This document shows positions 1-7,658 of a stretch of 64,000 bases of DNA, piece by piece. This DNA is from JAICKN01 sp036489565. GTDB lineage: Bacteria; Acidobacteriota; Terriglobia; Terriglobales; Acidobacteriaceae. The stretch's first letter is position 1. Each line of letters begins with the position of its first letter. Below the pieces are notes generated by a model that saw only the letters and a program-made list of their open reading frames with translations, was not told where the DNA came from and made no database searches. A program made the translations under genes and the position numbers. The stretch is from NCBI GenBank assembly GCA_036489565.1, contig DASXFN010000019.1:1-64000 (forward strand). Direction: 5' to 3'.

Positions 1-206
1 AATCCCCGGCGGCTGCCAAGGGTAAGGCCCATCAGCAGCACAGCGAAATTTTCCATGGTAAGCGGAACAGGGGTAAAGGGAAGTGGAACGGTAATGCGCG
101 CGCATATAGCGACAAACAAACTGGCCGCAACTACGATGACAGCCTGTTCCGTCCAGTAAAGCGCGCGATCATAACGCCCTAATGCTACTGTTGCCGATCT
201 CGCCAT
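1..206 (-). CDS. bioY: Biotin transporter BioY, N-terminal part (runs off window)
   Basis: This is the S-component that captures biotin for an ECF-type importer in the inner membrane. Translating the minus strand from the ATG at 206 gives 68 residues: a short cytoplasmic start, a hydrophobic helix (about residues 22-36), the BioY signature around ITVPLPFTPVPLT, and a second helix ending in GLTLGSRRG. The Pro-rich signature followed by a helix is typical of BioY. The rest of the gene lies beyond base 1. The start is 20 bases downstream of a small membrane-protein gene on the same strand, so the two are probably co-transcribed. The family call is confident from the signature; whether ECF ATPases are nearby cannot be seen. 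Confidence 0.85.
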   Translation of the reverse strand, partial: MARSATVALGRYDRALYWTEQAVIVVAASLFVAICARITVPLPFTPVPLTMENFAVLLMGLTLGSRRG

Positions 207-225
207 AAAGCCCCTTTGCCGCAAT

Positions 226-390
226 TTATTTGGGATCGTGTGGGTCGTGCTCGTGTTCCGCGTCGTGCGAATGACTTCTTGTTTCAGCCTGCCGCACATG
301 GCGGCGCATACGCAGAAACAAGGTGGCTCCTACCCAAAACACCGCCAACCCGCTTGCCGCCAGGATCAGGAACAGCCAAATCATCCTCAC
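226..390 (-). CDS. Small one-helix membrane protein with His-rich tail
   Basis: This 54-codon ORF reads from a GTG at 390, or from an in-frame ATG at 384, to TAA. It has one hydrophobic helix (IWLFLILAASGLAVFWVGA), a basic stretch (RMRRH), then an acidic and His-rich tail with HSH, HEHD and HDPHDPK. This predicts a single-pass inner-membrane protein with a cytoplasmic, possibly metal-binding tail. GTGAGG just before the ATG could be a weak ribosome site. It sits between the Xaa-Pro peptidase gene and bioY on the same strand, 19 bases before bioY. I do not recognise a family. The coherent membrane/His pattern argues that it is real, but no function can be assigned. Confidence 0.5.
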   Translation of the reverse strand: MRMIWLFLILAASGLAVFWVGATLFLRMRRHVRQAETRSHSHDAEHEHDPHDPK

Positions 391-501
391 GACGAAATAG
401 CATAACAGATGGGGCGGGATTTGAAGTTAGCGGGCACGGCAGCGGTACATGGCAATCGCGGATTGAACGTCTTTCATCATAATTCACTCGATGAAAGTGC
501 T

Positions 502-1845
502 TTACTTTCCAGCCATCGCATGTTCAATGGCATCCGCGGTGCGCGGTAAATCACCTGTCAAATTGATCAGCTTGCCGTTGGGATCCACGTAAAAATCATC
601 CTCAATGCGCACACCGATTTTTTCCTCGGGAATGTAAATGCCCGGTTCAATGGTGAATGCTGCGCCAGGGCCAAGGGCAACGTTGTAATCGCCATCGTCA
701 TGCACCGCGAGGCCAATATAGTGGCTCAGCCCGTGAATAAAATATTGTCCGAGCGGTTGGCCATGCAGGTCCTTGCCGTGGGTATTGATGTAGTCGTAAG
801 CGACCTTATAAAGCGAGTCAGGGCCGCTGCCCTTCAAGATCGATTTACCGGATTGGAATGCGTTGATCGCCGCGTTCTGCGCTCCCAGCACAATGTCGTA
901 AATTTCCCGCTGGCGCGCAGTGAACTTTCCTGTTGCCGGAACGGTGCGGGTGATGTCGGCGGCGTACATGGAATATTCTCCGGCAGCATCCATCAAGACC
1001 AGGTCGCCGGCATTGATGGGGCCGTCGTCTGCGGAGTAGTGCAGGATAGTCGAATCAAATCCGGCCCCGACGATGGGGGCATACGCGGGACGCTCGCAGC
1101 CGCGCTTTCCCCACTCGTATTGCAGAAGAGCGGAAATCTCACGTTCCGTCATGCCCGGTTTGATCGCGCGGATCGCGGCAAGCTGCGCGGCCATGGACGC
1201 GTTGTCGGCTTTGCGGATCAGCTCGATCTCTCCCGCGTCTTTCGTTGTTCGCAGCGAACTGAGGAGCGGCCGGACGTCATTCAATGAAACCACAAGAGGG
1301 AAGGCATTGGCCCGCTTTAACCAATCAATGGAAGTGGCGGAGTTTGAGGCGTCATCGCTGGTCACTACGTCGGTAAATATGGTTGCAACCCTTGTGGGCA
1401 GCAATCGCACCAACTCCGCGCGCAGACTATCAATAGCCTCAACTTTGTCGAACCCTGTGATTTGGTGCGCGTCGGGATTTTCCGGCCCAAGCTTCGGGCC
1501 CGTCCATTTTTCTTGTACGTAGCTGTGCTGCGGCAAGAAGAATATTTCCGTATAGGGATGGGCAGGCGAGTCCGGCTTTTCCTTGGTCTCAGGGACGACT
1601 AGAAGCGCAGCGCCCGGCTCGGCCCATCCGGTGAGGTAATAAAAATTATTGTCCTGCCGGAAGCCGTACACATCATTCGGCCCTTCTGCTTCAAGTGGCG
1701 CAAACAGCAGAACTGCGGCACCATTGGTTCTTTCCGCAAGTTTTTCGCGGCGCGCGCGGTAGATTGCATTGGGTTGGCGCTCCGTGCACCAGGCGCATTG
1801 CGCAATGATCAACAAAAAAAGAAATAGCTTCCGGCTGTAGCGCAT
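502..1845 (-). CDS. pepP: Exported Xaa-Pro aminopeptidase (M24B, aminopeptidase P)
   Basis: This metallopeptidase removes N-terminal residues that precede proline. The 447-residue protein has an aminopeptidase P N-terminal domain (about 25-170) and a pita-bread M24 catalytic domain (about 200-440). The five expected dinuclear metal ligands are present: D286 (VLMDAAGEY), D297 (ADITRTVP), H375 (HGLSHYIGL), E400 (IEPGIYI) and E415 (RIEDDF). Unlike cytoplasmic E. coli PepP, it starts with a signal-like segment (RKLFLFLLIIAQCAWC) whose Cys20 could be a lipobox-like cysteine, so I infer export or membrane anchoring. It is 13 bases downstream of the glycosyltransferase gene on the same strand. The catalytic assignment is secure; the location is inferred. 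Confidence 0.93.
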   Translation of the reverse strand: MRYSRKLFLFLLIIAQCAWCTERQPNAIYRARREKLAERTNGAAVLLFAPLEAEGPNDVYGFRQDNNFYYLTGWAEPGAALLVVPETKEKPDSPAHPYTEIFFLPQHSYVQEKWTGPKLGPENPDAHQITGFDKVEAIDSLRAELVRLLPTRVATIFTDVVTSDDASNSATSIDWLKRANAFPLVVSLNDVRPLLSSLRTTKDAGEIELIRKADNASMAAQLAAIRAIKPGMTEREISALLQYEWGKRGCERPAYAPIVGAGFDSTILHYSADDGPINAGDLVLMDAAGEYSMYAADITRTVPATGKFTARQREIYDIVLGAQNAAINAFQSGKSILKGSGPDSLYKVAYDYINTHGKDLHGQPLGQYFIHGLSHYIGLAVHDDGDYNVALGPGAAFTIEPGIYIPEEKIGVRIEDDFYVDPNGKLINLTGDLPRTADAIEHAMAGK

Positions 1846-1858
1846 TGTTTCGCCTCCG

Positions 1859-3472
1859 TTACACTCCCACGGGGAATGGCTTGCTGTGGCTCTCGGACAA
1901 GGACAATCCTGAAAATCGGCCCTGCAGGAGCGACATTAATCCCGTGTACCAGTATCCAACGACAAACAAAACCAAAAAGGGCACTGTGATGTAGTTCTCA
2001 TTCACGACGGCATAATAAACGGTCATCGCGAAGTAAGTTCCAATGATCAACTCCACCCACGGGACCCAGCCAAGGCGTTTCCGGTATTTATTGGCGCGCA
2101 CTTTATCTTTTTTGGACTCCACGCGGTACTTCGGAGTGCGCGCAAAAGCGGACTGCTTTCCGATAAGGGCCTCGATCACCGCCCCCGTGTTCGTGACCGT
2201 CAAGCCGATTCCCAACGCCATGAGGAAGGGAAGATAGAGCAATGCTCGAAACCAGCGGCGGGGAAATAGCTCCCGCTGCGACACCAGATAAAAACTGGAA
2301 ATGGAGAAAGTCGAAGCCATAAAGAGTGGCAGATCAATGTAGAGCATCTGAAACCAGCCCTGGTAAAAACGGATAATCATGGCCGGCAGCAGCAGCACCG
2401 AAAGCAACACCATCAGCGGATAGCTCAGATTGGAAGTGAGGTGATACCAGGCTTCCAGCTTGACGTGAAATGATTGCTTACTCTTCAGCACCTGTGGAAG
2501 GATCTTCTTGCCCGTCTGGATTAATCCCTTGGCCCAGCGCGCTTGTTGCGTTTTGAACGCCGTCATTTCCACGGGCAGTTCGGCGGGACATTCCACGTCC
2601 TGCAAATAGACGAATTTCCATCCTTTCATCTGCGCGCGATAAGAAAGGTCGGTGTCTTCGGTGAGCGTGTCATGCTGCCAGCCGCCCGCTTCTTCAATAG
2701 CCGTGCGGCGCCACACTCCCGCTGTCCCGTTGAAATTAAAGAACACGTTGCTGCGCGCCCGGCCCGAGTGTTCCAGCACGAAATGGCCATCCAGAAGAAT
2801 AGCTTCGACCTCGGTCAAAAATGAATAATTGCGATTGATGTGCGTCCATCGTGTTTGCACCATGCCCACGGAGGGATCGGTGAGGTGATGAATGGTCTTC
2901 AGCAGAAAATCTTCCGGAGGGGTGAAGTCCGCGTCGAAGATGGCGATAAACTCGCCCTTGGCTGTATTCATTCCCTCGGCCAGCGCGCCGGCCTTGTACC
3001 CCTCGCGATTGGTGCGATGAAGATAATTCACGGGAAAACCCTGGGCCGCGTAATTCTCCACCAAGGCGCGAGCGACGGCTTGAGTTTCGTCGGTCGAGTC
3101 ATCGAGGAGCTGGATATCCAGCTTGTCCAGGGGATATTGCAATTTACAGATCGAACTCAATAGGCGGTCCACCACATATTGCTCGTTGAAGATCGGCAAC
3201 TGTACTGTGACACGGGGCAACTCGGAAAACTCGGATGGGGGCGTCGTGGTTTTCTTTTTGCGGTGCTTGTAATAAAGGTACACCAGAATGTAACGATGCA
3301 CGCCGTAGGACGCCAGCAGAACCAGCACTATGAAGTAGGGAATCAATAGCATCGTGTCAAAAGCGTTCGGCTGGTAGAGGCCCTTGAAAGTCGTGTCAAG
3401 AAAGTGCTGGCGTAGGTATGGGCCAATTCCGCGAGAGGCAAAAAACGCAAGAAATAGTGCAGAACTGGGCAT
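1859..3472 (-). CDS. Membrane glycosyltransferase family 2 (BcsA/mannan-synthase-like)
   Basis: This 537-residue processive-type GT2 enzyme has one N-terminal membrane helix (about 40-60), a cytoplasmic GT-A domain and four to five C-terminal helices (about 345-520). The GT2 motifs are in order: QLPIFNE, the nucleotide-binding DDS (LLDDSTDET), the DAD metal site (IFDADFTPP), the TED motif (LTEDTDLSYRAQMKGW) and QQARWAKG, a Q-x-x-R-W acceptor/channel motif. This layout resembles cellulose synthase-like and glucomannan synthase-like enzymes. It lacks a PilZ domain, and no bcsB, bcsC or export genes are nearby, so the polymer or glycolipid made is unknown. It is followed within 13 bases by the Xaa-Pro peptidase gene. 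Confidence 0.88.
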   Translation of the reverse strand: MPSSALFLAFFASRGIGPYLRQHFLDTTFKGLYQPNAFDTMLLIPYFIVLVLLASYGVHRYILVYLYYKHRKKKTTTPPSEFSELPRVTVQLPIFNEQYVVDRLLSSICKLQYPLDKLDIQLLDDSTDETQAVARALVENYAAQGFPVNYLHRTNREGYKAGALAEGMNTAKGEFIAIFDADFTPPEDFLLKTIHHLTDPSVGMVQTRWTHINRNYSFLTEVEAILLDGHFVLEHSGRARSNVFFNFNGTAGVWRRTAIEEAGGWQHDTLTEDTDLSYRAQMKGWKFVYLQDVECPAELPVEMTAFKTQQARWAKGLIQTGKKILPQVLKSKQSFHVKLEAWYHLTSNLSYPLMVLLSVLLLPAMIIRFYQGWFQMLYIDLPLFMASTFSISSFYLVSQRELFPRRWFRALLYLPFLMALGIGLTVTNTGAVIEALIGKQSAFARTPKYRVESKKDKVRANKYRKRLGWVPWVELIIGTYFAMTVYYAVVNENYITVPFLVLFVVGYWYTGLMSLLQGRFSGLSLSESHSKPFPVGV

Positions 3473-3565
3473 TGAATTTAGCGGTGCAAGTTGCTGGAAA
3501 CCATCATTCTAACAGCAAGATCTAACCAATAAGATAAGCCGCGCGATGGTCGGTAAGACGAATCG

Positions 3566-4612
3566 CTAGTTCAGGAAATACTGCCGGTACAACGTATCCC
3601 GCTGCGCGGGCCGGAAGCCGGCGTCGCGGATGATGCGGCGCAACTCTTCTTCGGTGGTGCAATTAGTCACGCCTGCGGCCCGCACCACGTTCTCTTCAAG
3701 CATCACCGAGCCCACATCATTTCCACCAAAGCGCAAACCCATCTGGCAGACTTTCAATCCTTGAGTGACCCAGCTGGATTGGACATTGAGGAAATTCGAA
3801 AGATAAAGCCGGGAGATGGCGAGGACCTTCAAATATTCCACCGAAGTTGCTTCTTCCCATTTACGGCCACCGAGCGCGGTATTCGCCGGCTGAAAGCTCC
3901 AGGGAATGAACGCGGTGAATCCGCCAGTTTCTTCCTGCAGATTGTAAAGCTCTTGCAGATGGTTGATGCGATGTTCGTAATTTTCGCCGACGCCAAACAT
4001 CATTGTGGCCGTCGTCCTCATGCCGAGTTGGTGTGCGGTGCGGTGAACATTGAGCCAGTCGTTGGTCAGGCACTTCAATCGTGCAATGCGGTGGCGCACT
4101 TCATCGTCCAGGATTTCGGCGCCGCCTCCGGGAATGGAATCGAGCCCTGCATCGCGCAAGCGAGCGATGGTGTCGCGAATGGACATTTCGCTGTATTCGG
4201 CGATGGCAATAATTTCCGAGGCCGAATAGCAGTGCAAATGTACTTGCGGAAAGCGCTGCTTGATGCCGCTGAGCATCTGCACGTGCCAGTCAATCTTCAG
4301 GTCAGGATGCAGACCGCCCTGCATTAAAACTCCGGTGCCGCCCAGTTCGACCGTCTCGCGAATCTTGTCGTAAATAGTTTCAAAATCGAGGATGTATCCC
4401 TCTTTGGCTTTGGGGCCTTTCAGCGGACGATAAAACGCGCAAAAGGTGCAGTACTCGGTACAGAAGTTGGTGTAATTAATGTTGCGGTCAATGATGTAGG
4501 TGACGACGCCTTCGGGATGCAGGCTGCGGCGGACGGCGTCGGCTTCCATGCCAATGCCGATCAGGTCATCAGAGTTGAAAAGATCAAGCGCTTGTTGTTT
4601 GCTTAGCGGCAT
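3566..4612 (-). CDS. mqnC: Cyclic dehypoxanthine futalosine synthase (radical SAM)
   Basis: MqnC cyclises dehypoxanthine futalosine in the futalosine route to menaquinone. The 348-residue protein carries the radical-SAM cluster motif C-x3-C-x2-C (CTEYCTFCAF, near residue 51) and the family's conserved HPD and Gly-rich stretches (MQGGLHPDL, SIPGGGAEIL). The C-terminal region (GGNDVGSVMLEENVVRAAG) is typical of MqnC/MqnE/CofH-type enzymes. Length and motifs fit MqnC better than MqnE because the N-terminal part is short. mqnA lies about 800 bases upstream on the same strand with only a DedA-type gene between, which supports the pathway assignment. Confidence 0.93.
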   Translation of the reverse strand: MPLSKQQALDLFNSDDLIGIGMEADAVRRSLHPEGVVTYIIDRNINYTNFCTEYCTFCAFYRPLKGPKAKEGYILDFETIYDKIRETVELGGTGVLMQGGLHPDLKIDWHVQMLSGIKQRFPQVHLHCYSASEIIAIAEYSEMSIRDTIARLRDAGLDSIPGGGAEILDDEVRHRIARLKCLTNDWLNVHRTAHQLGMRTTATMMFGVGENYEHRINHLQELYNLQEETGGFTAFIPWSFQPANTALGGRKWEEATSVEYLKVLAISRLYLSNFLNVQSSWVTQGLKVCQMGLRFGGNDVGSVMLEENVVRAAGVTNCTTEEELRRIIRDAGFRPAQRDTLYRQYFLN

Positions 4613-4677
4613 TATTTAGATTGTAACGGAGGACGGGGCGCAGTCCAACTCCGGCGGGGATTTCGACGAAACGCCAA

Positions 4678-5331
4678 CTAAGCGGTCTTGCGGCAAGCGA
4701 CCCCGGCGCCGGAGCCGTCATCTTTTTTTCGGCGCAAGTGGCGGTATTCAAGATAACTGAAGATACCGCTGACGACCGCCATGACAATCAGCGCAATCAC
4801 GGCCGCCAAGTAGTATTTCGAGAAAAAGCCGACGATCGCTTTTCCGTAAATTGCGCCCAGACCAGCAACGACCACATAGCGCAGTCCCCGGCCCGTTCCA
4901 ATCGCGAGCAGGAATTTGTTTGGCGAGTACTGGAGCGCCCCGGCGGCCAGTACGAAGGGGACGAGGGGAAACGGCGGAGGCAAAATAGCAGGCACTGCCA
5001 CCGCGCCAAATCCCCAGCGTTCAAACCTGCGGCACACCTGATCTATCTTTTTTCGCGACAGTTTGTGCTCGAGAGCTTCTTTGCCACCTTTGCGCGCCAG
5101 GCTGTAGGTAAGGTAAGCGCCAAGCACCGCTCCAATCGTCGCCATGATCGCGTAGTAATACCATAAATCACGCCGGCTGGCGGCAAGCCAGATGGTGAGC
5201 ACATCCATGCTTCCAGTGATGGGAACAAAGGAATTGTCCACGATACCGAGAAGGATGAGTCCTGGTCCGCCCAGGCGCACAAACCAAGCCAGCATCGCGC
5301 CCGCGAGAAGAATTTCAATCTGCCCATGCAT
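4678..5331 (-). CDS. DedA/YqaA-type VTT-domain membrane protein
   Basis: This 217-residue polytopic inner-membrane protein belongs to the DedA/SNARE-associated (VTT) superfamily. It has four to five hydrophobic segments and the family's re-entrant-loop signatures: a Gly/Pro-rich region (DNSFVPITGSMDVLTIWLAA), a motif near 85-95 (YSLARKGGKEAL) and a Pro-rich stretch (PAILPPPFPLVPFVLAAGAL). DedA-family proteins are linked to lipid-carrier recycling and membrane homeostasis; the specific substrate is not evident here. The tail (EYRHLRRKKDDGS) is cytoplasmic-looking. It lies between mqnA and mqnC on the same strand, probably as part of one transcript. A direct role in quinone synthesis is not implied. 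Confidence 0.85.
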   Translation of the reverse strand: MHGQIEILLAGAMLAWFVRLGGPGLILLGIVDNSFVPITGSMDVLTIWLAASRRDLWYYYAIMATIGAVLGAYLTYSLARKGGKEALEHKLSRKKIDQVCRRFERWGFGAVAVPAILPPPFPLVPFVLAAGALQYSPNKFLLAIGTGRGLRYVVVAGLGAIYGKAIVGFFSKYYLAAVIALIVMAVVSGIFSYLEYRHLRRKKDDGSGAGVACRKTA

Positions 5332-5402
5332 AAGCTGGTATTAGAGGCAAACCAAGTAAATGGAGTGGTATGCGGGAGAATGGTATTTTGGAGCTTGGGT
5401 AC

Positions 5403-6242
5403 CTAGATTTTCGGATGTCCCTCGACCGGTTGCAAAAGCTCAAGGGTCTGGACTGCCGGGAGCGCGCCGCATTGTTCCGCGTAGTTTAGAAAAAGACGCA
5501 ATCCATCCATGCAGTCTGCGTCGAGATGGTAGTAAATGTTGCGGGTCAGATAATTGCGCACATCTTCTTCGGTCAAGCCAAGCCTCTTCGACCATTCCTC
5601 GGCGATCCGAGCCACATTTGATGGCTCGAGTCCGTGATCGCGAGATTGCCGAAAGATAAGCGGTAAGTCGAGTTTCGATCCAGTTTTTTCCAACGACTCC
5701 CGCCGTACTGCCCAAAAGGCAAAGACAAAAGGCTTGCCCGTAAGTCGCATCCATTCCTCTGCCAGATCGTACGTTTGGTACTTCGAGCGGTCCACTTTCA
5801 ATGCGGGATCGCCAATGACAAGCGCCGCATCGTGCGTTTGAAGCATGCGCTCCAAATCGGGAGCCATAGGCGCGAATATCCGCCCTTCCCCCCACCATTT
5901 AGCGAATAAGACCTTGGTGAGCGCAACGGATGTGAGCGACGAAGTATCGAGCGCAACCATCTTTATCTGCTCGAGCGGAAGGGTGCTAACCAGCAAAATG
6001 GAGCGAACCGCCTGTCGGGAGGCAATGGCAACGTCAGGCAGAATCAACAGATTAGGGACGGTTGCGTAGGCCGCAGCCGGGATAATGCCGATATCGGCCG
6101 AGCCTTCCCGCAATTGCTCAGCACATCGCGAAGGGACCGTATAGGAAATATCAAAGTCGGCGCCGGCGTTGCCATGTTCGAAATCCCACATGAGGGGCGC
6201 AGTGTTGAGATAGGAAATAGCCGATATTTTGAGCCTTGCCAT
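5403..6242 (-). CDS. mqnA: Chorismate dehydratase, menaquinone biosynthesis
   Basis: MqnA converts chorismate to 3-enolpyruvyl-benzoate, the entry step of the futalosine menaquinone pathway. Starting at the ATG at 6242 gives 279 residues that begin with the family's typical start, RLKISAISYLNTAPLMWDF. Later motifs include GSADIGIIPAAAYAT and LVIGDPALK, which form the periplasmic-binding-protein-like fold used by MqnA. The open frame continues upstream to 6557 and includes an ATG at 6275, but that stretch overlaps the divergent dprA gene and does not look like MqnA. The gene pairs with mqnC about 800 bases downstream. Confidence 0.92.
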   Translation of the reverse strand: MARLKISAISYLNTAPLMWDFEHGNAGADFDISYTVPSRCAEQLREGSADIGIIPAAAYATVPNLLILPDVAIASRQAVRSILLVSTLPLEQIKMVALDTSSLTSVALTKVLFAKWWGEGRIFAPMAPDLERMLQTHDAALVIGDPALKVDRSKYQTYDLAEEWMRLTGKPFVFAFWAVRRESLEKTGSKLDLPLIFRQSRDHGLEPSNVARIAEEWSKRLGLTEEDVRNYLTRNIYYHLDADCMDGLRLFLNYAEQCGALPAVQTLELLQPVEGHPKI

Positions 6243-6281
6243 GTTTATTTTTCCGATTCTAACAAAGATGTTCATATGACC

Positions 6282-6309
6282 TTGACAGCGCTTTTGGCCA
6301 ATATTTACA
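6282..6309 (+). promoter_or_regulatory. Candidate sigma-70 promoter of dprA
   Basis: A perfect -35 hexamer TTGACA (6282-6287) is followed after 16 bases by TTTACA (6304-6309), a plausible -10 element. Transcription would begin around 6316, giving a short leader before the dprA ATG at 6340. The site lies between the divergent mqnA and dprA starts. It is judged from consensus only. Confidence 0.35.
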
Positions 6310-6339
6310 GTCCGCGACGAGTAGCGGGAGGCAAAGAAC

Positions 6340-7512
6340 ATGGCCGAGGCTGTAGCGAAGCGGAGTAAACCATTGCAGGCGCCGGAGATAGAATGGCTGG
6401 CGCTTTCATTGACGCCGGGGCTGGGGCCCATGCGCGCGCGCCGGGTTGTAGAGCGTTTTGGCAGCGCAAAGGCAGTTTTTGAGGCCACGCTCACTGAACT
6501 GGAGGCTGTGGGAATCCAGACGGTCTCCGCGCAATCCCTGGGAACGGGCCAATCCATGGAGCGTGCGCACGACGAAATGGCGAAGGCCGTTGCCGCGGGC
6601 GTACGAGTTATTCATTGCGAAGATCCGGCGTATCCGGCTCGGCTTAAGCAGATTTATGATCCGCCGCTGGTGCTGTTTGTGCGTGGGAATGCGGATGTGC
6701 TCTCCTTGCCGGGCATTGCAGTCGTAGGGACGCGTCACCCAACTCCGTATGGAACAGGAATGGCCGAGCGGCTGGCATGCGATCTCTCAGCTCGCGGCCT
6801 GTGCATTATCAGCGGTCTGGCCCGTGGAGTGGATGCGTCCGCGCACCGTGGGACCATCCTGGCCAAAGGCAAAACCGTCGCCGTATTTGGAACCGGCGTG
6901 GATGTCATCTATCCGCGGGAAAATCAACGCATTGCCGATCAAATCCTAAGCATTGGTGGCACGCTGGTCTCGGAATTTCCCATGGGCCAGTTTGCCGCTC
7001 CGCAGAATTTTCCATTACGTAATCGCATTATCAGTGGCATGTCCATTGGCGTGCTCGTGGTTGAAGCGGCGGAGTATAGCGGCACCCGCATCACCGCGCG
7101 GTGTGCTTTGGAGCAAGGTCGTGACGTATTCGCGGTGCCTGGAAATGTTATCAATAAGAACTCCTGGGGCCCGAATACGCTTATAAAACAGGGCGCGAAG
7201 CTGGTGGCGACCTGGGAAGACGTGTGGGAAGAACTCCCTACGGATGTACGACTTGCGCTCGAACCCGCGGCTGCTCCTGAATCGCCGGAAGGGGAAACTG
7301 CATCCTTATTTAAGGACGACGTAGCTTCCAGTCCGCATGAGCGCAAGATATTTAGCATCTTGAAGGCGGATGAATCAACGCAAATTGATGAAATTGTTGA
7401 GCGCCTGGGACCGGAAATTTCATCTTCCGAAATATTTGCTGCGCTATTCGAACTCGAATTGTCAGGGAAAGTAAGGCAGCTTCCCGGCAAGAACTTCGTG
7501 AAATGTTTTTGA
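6340..7512 (+). CDS. dprA: DNA-processing protein DprA
   Basis: DprA binds incoming single-stranded DNA and loads RecA during natural transformation. The 390-residue protein has an N-terminal helix-hairpin-helix/SAM-like region (about 10-90) and a Rossmann-like core with AVVGTRHPTPYG, IISGLARGVDASAHRG and FPLRNRIISG. A C-terminal winged-helix (DML1-like) domain follows from about 320 (IDEIVERLGPEISSSEIFAALFELELSGKVRQLPG). Length and domain order match the family. It is divergent from mqnA and followed after 146 bases by topA on the same strand, a common dprA-topA order. Competence genes are not visible, so transformation ability is not shown. Confidence 0.95.
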   Translation: MAEAVAKRSKPLQAPEIEWLALSLTPGLGPMRARRVVERFGSAKAVFEATLTELEAVGIQTVSAQSLGTGQSMERAHDEMAKAVAAGVRVIHCEDPAYPARLKQIYDPPLVLFVRGNADVLSLPGIAVVGTRHPTPYGTGMAERLACDLSARGLCIISGLARGVDASAHRGTILAKGKTVAVFGTGVDVIYPRENQRIADQILSIGGTLVSEFPMGQFAAPQNFPLRNRIISGMSIGVLVVEAAEYSGTRITARCALEQGRDVFAVPGNVINKNSWGPNTLIKQGAKLVATWEDVWEELPTDVRLALEPAAAPESPEGETASLFKDDVASSPHERKIFSILKADESTQIDEIVERLGPEISSSEIFAALFELELSGKVRQLPGKNFVKCF

Positions 7513-7658
7513 CTCCGCGACTGCGAATCGCGCAGCGAATCCAGCGAATTAGAACGGCTGAAAACATGGAACCGTAGTTAGAGAGCCAACTACGAAACTT
7601 GTTGTGATTGGCGTGTTCGTGCTAGCTTCAAAACGATCATGGTTGAATTGAGGGGAAA

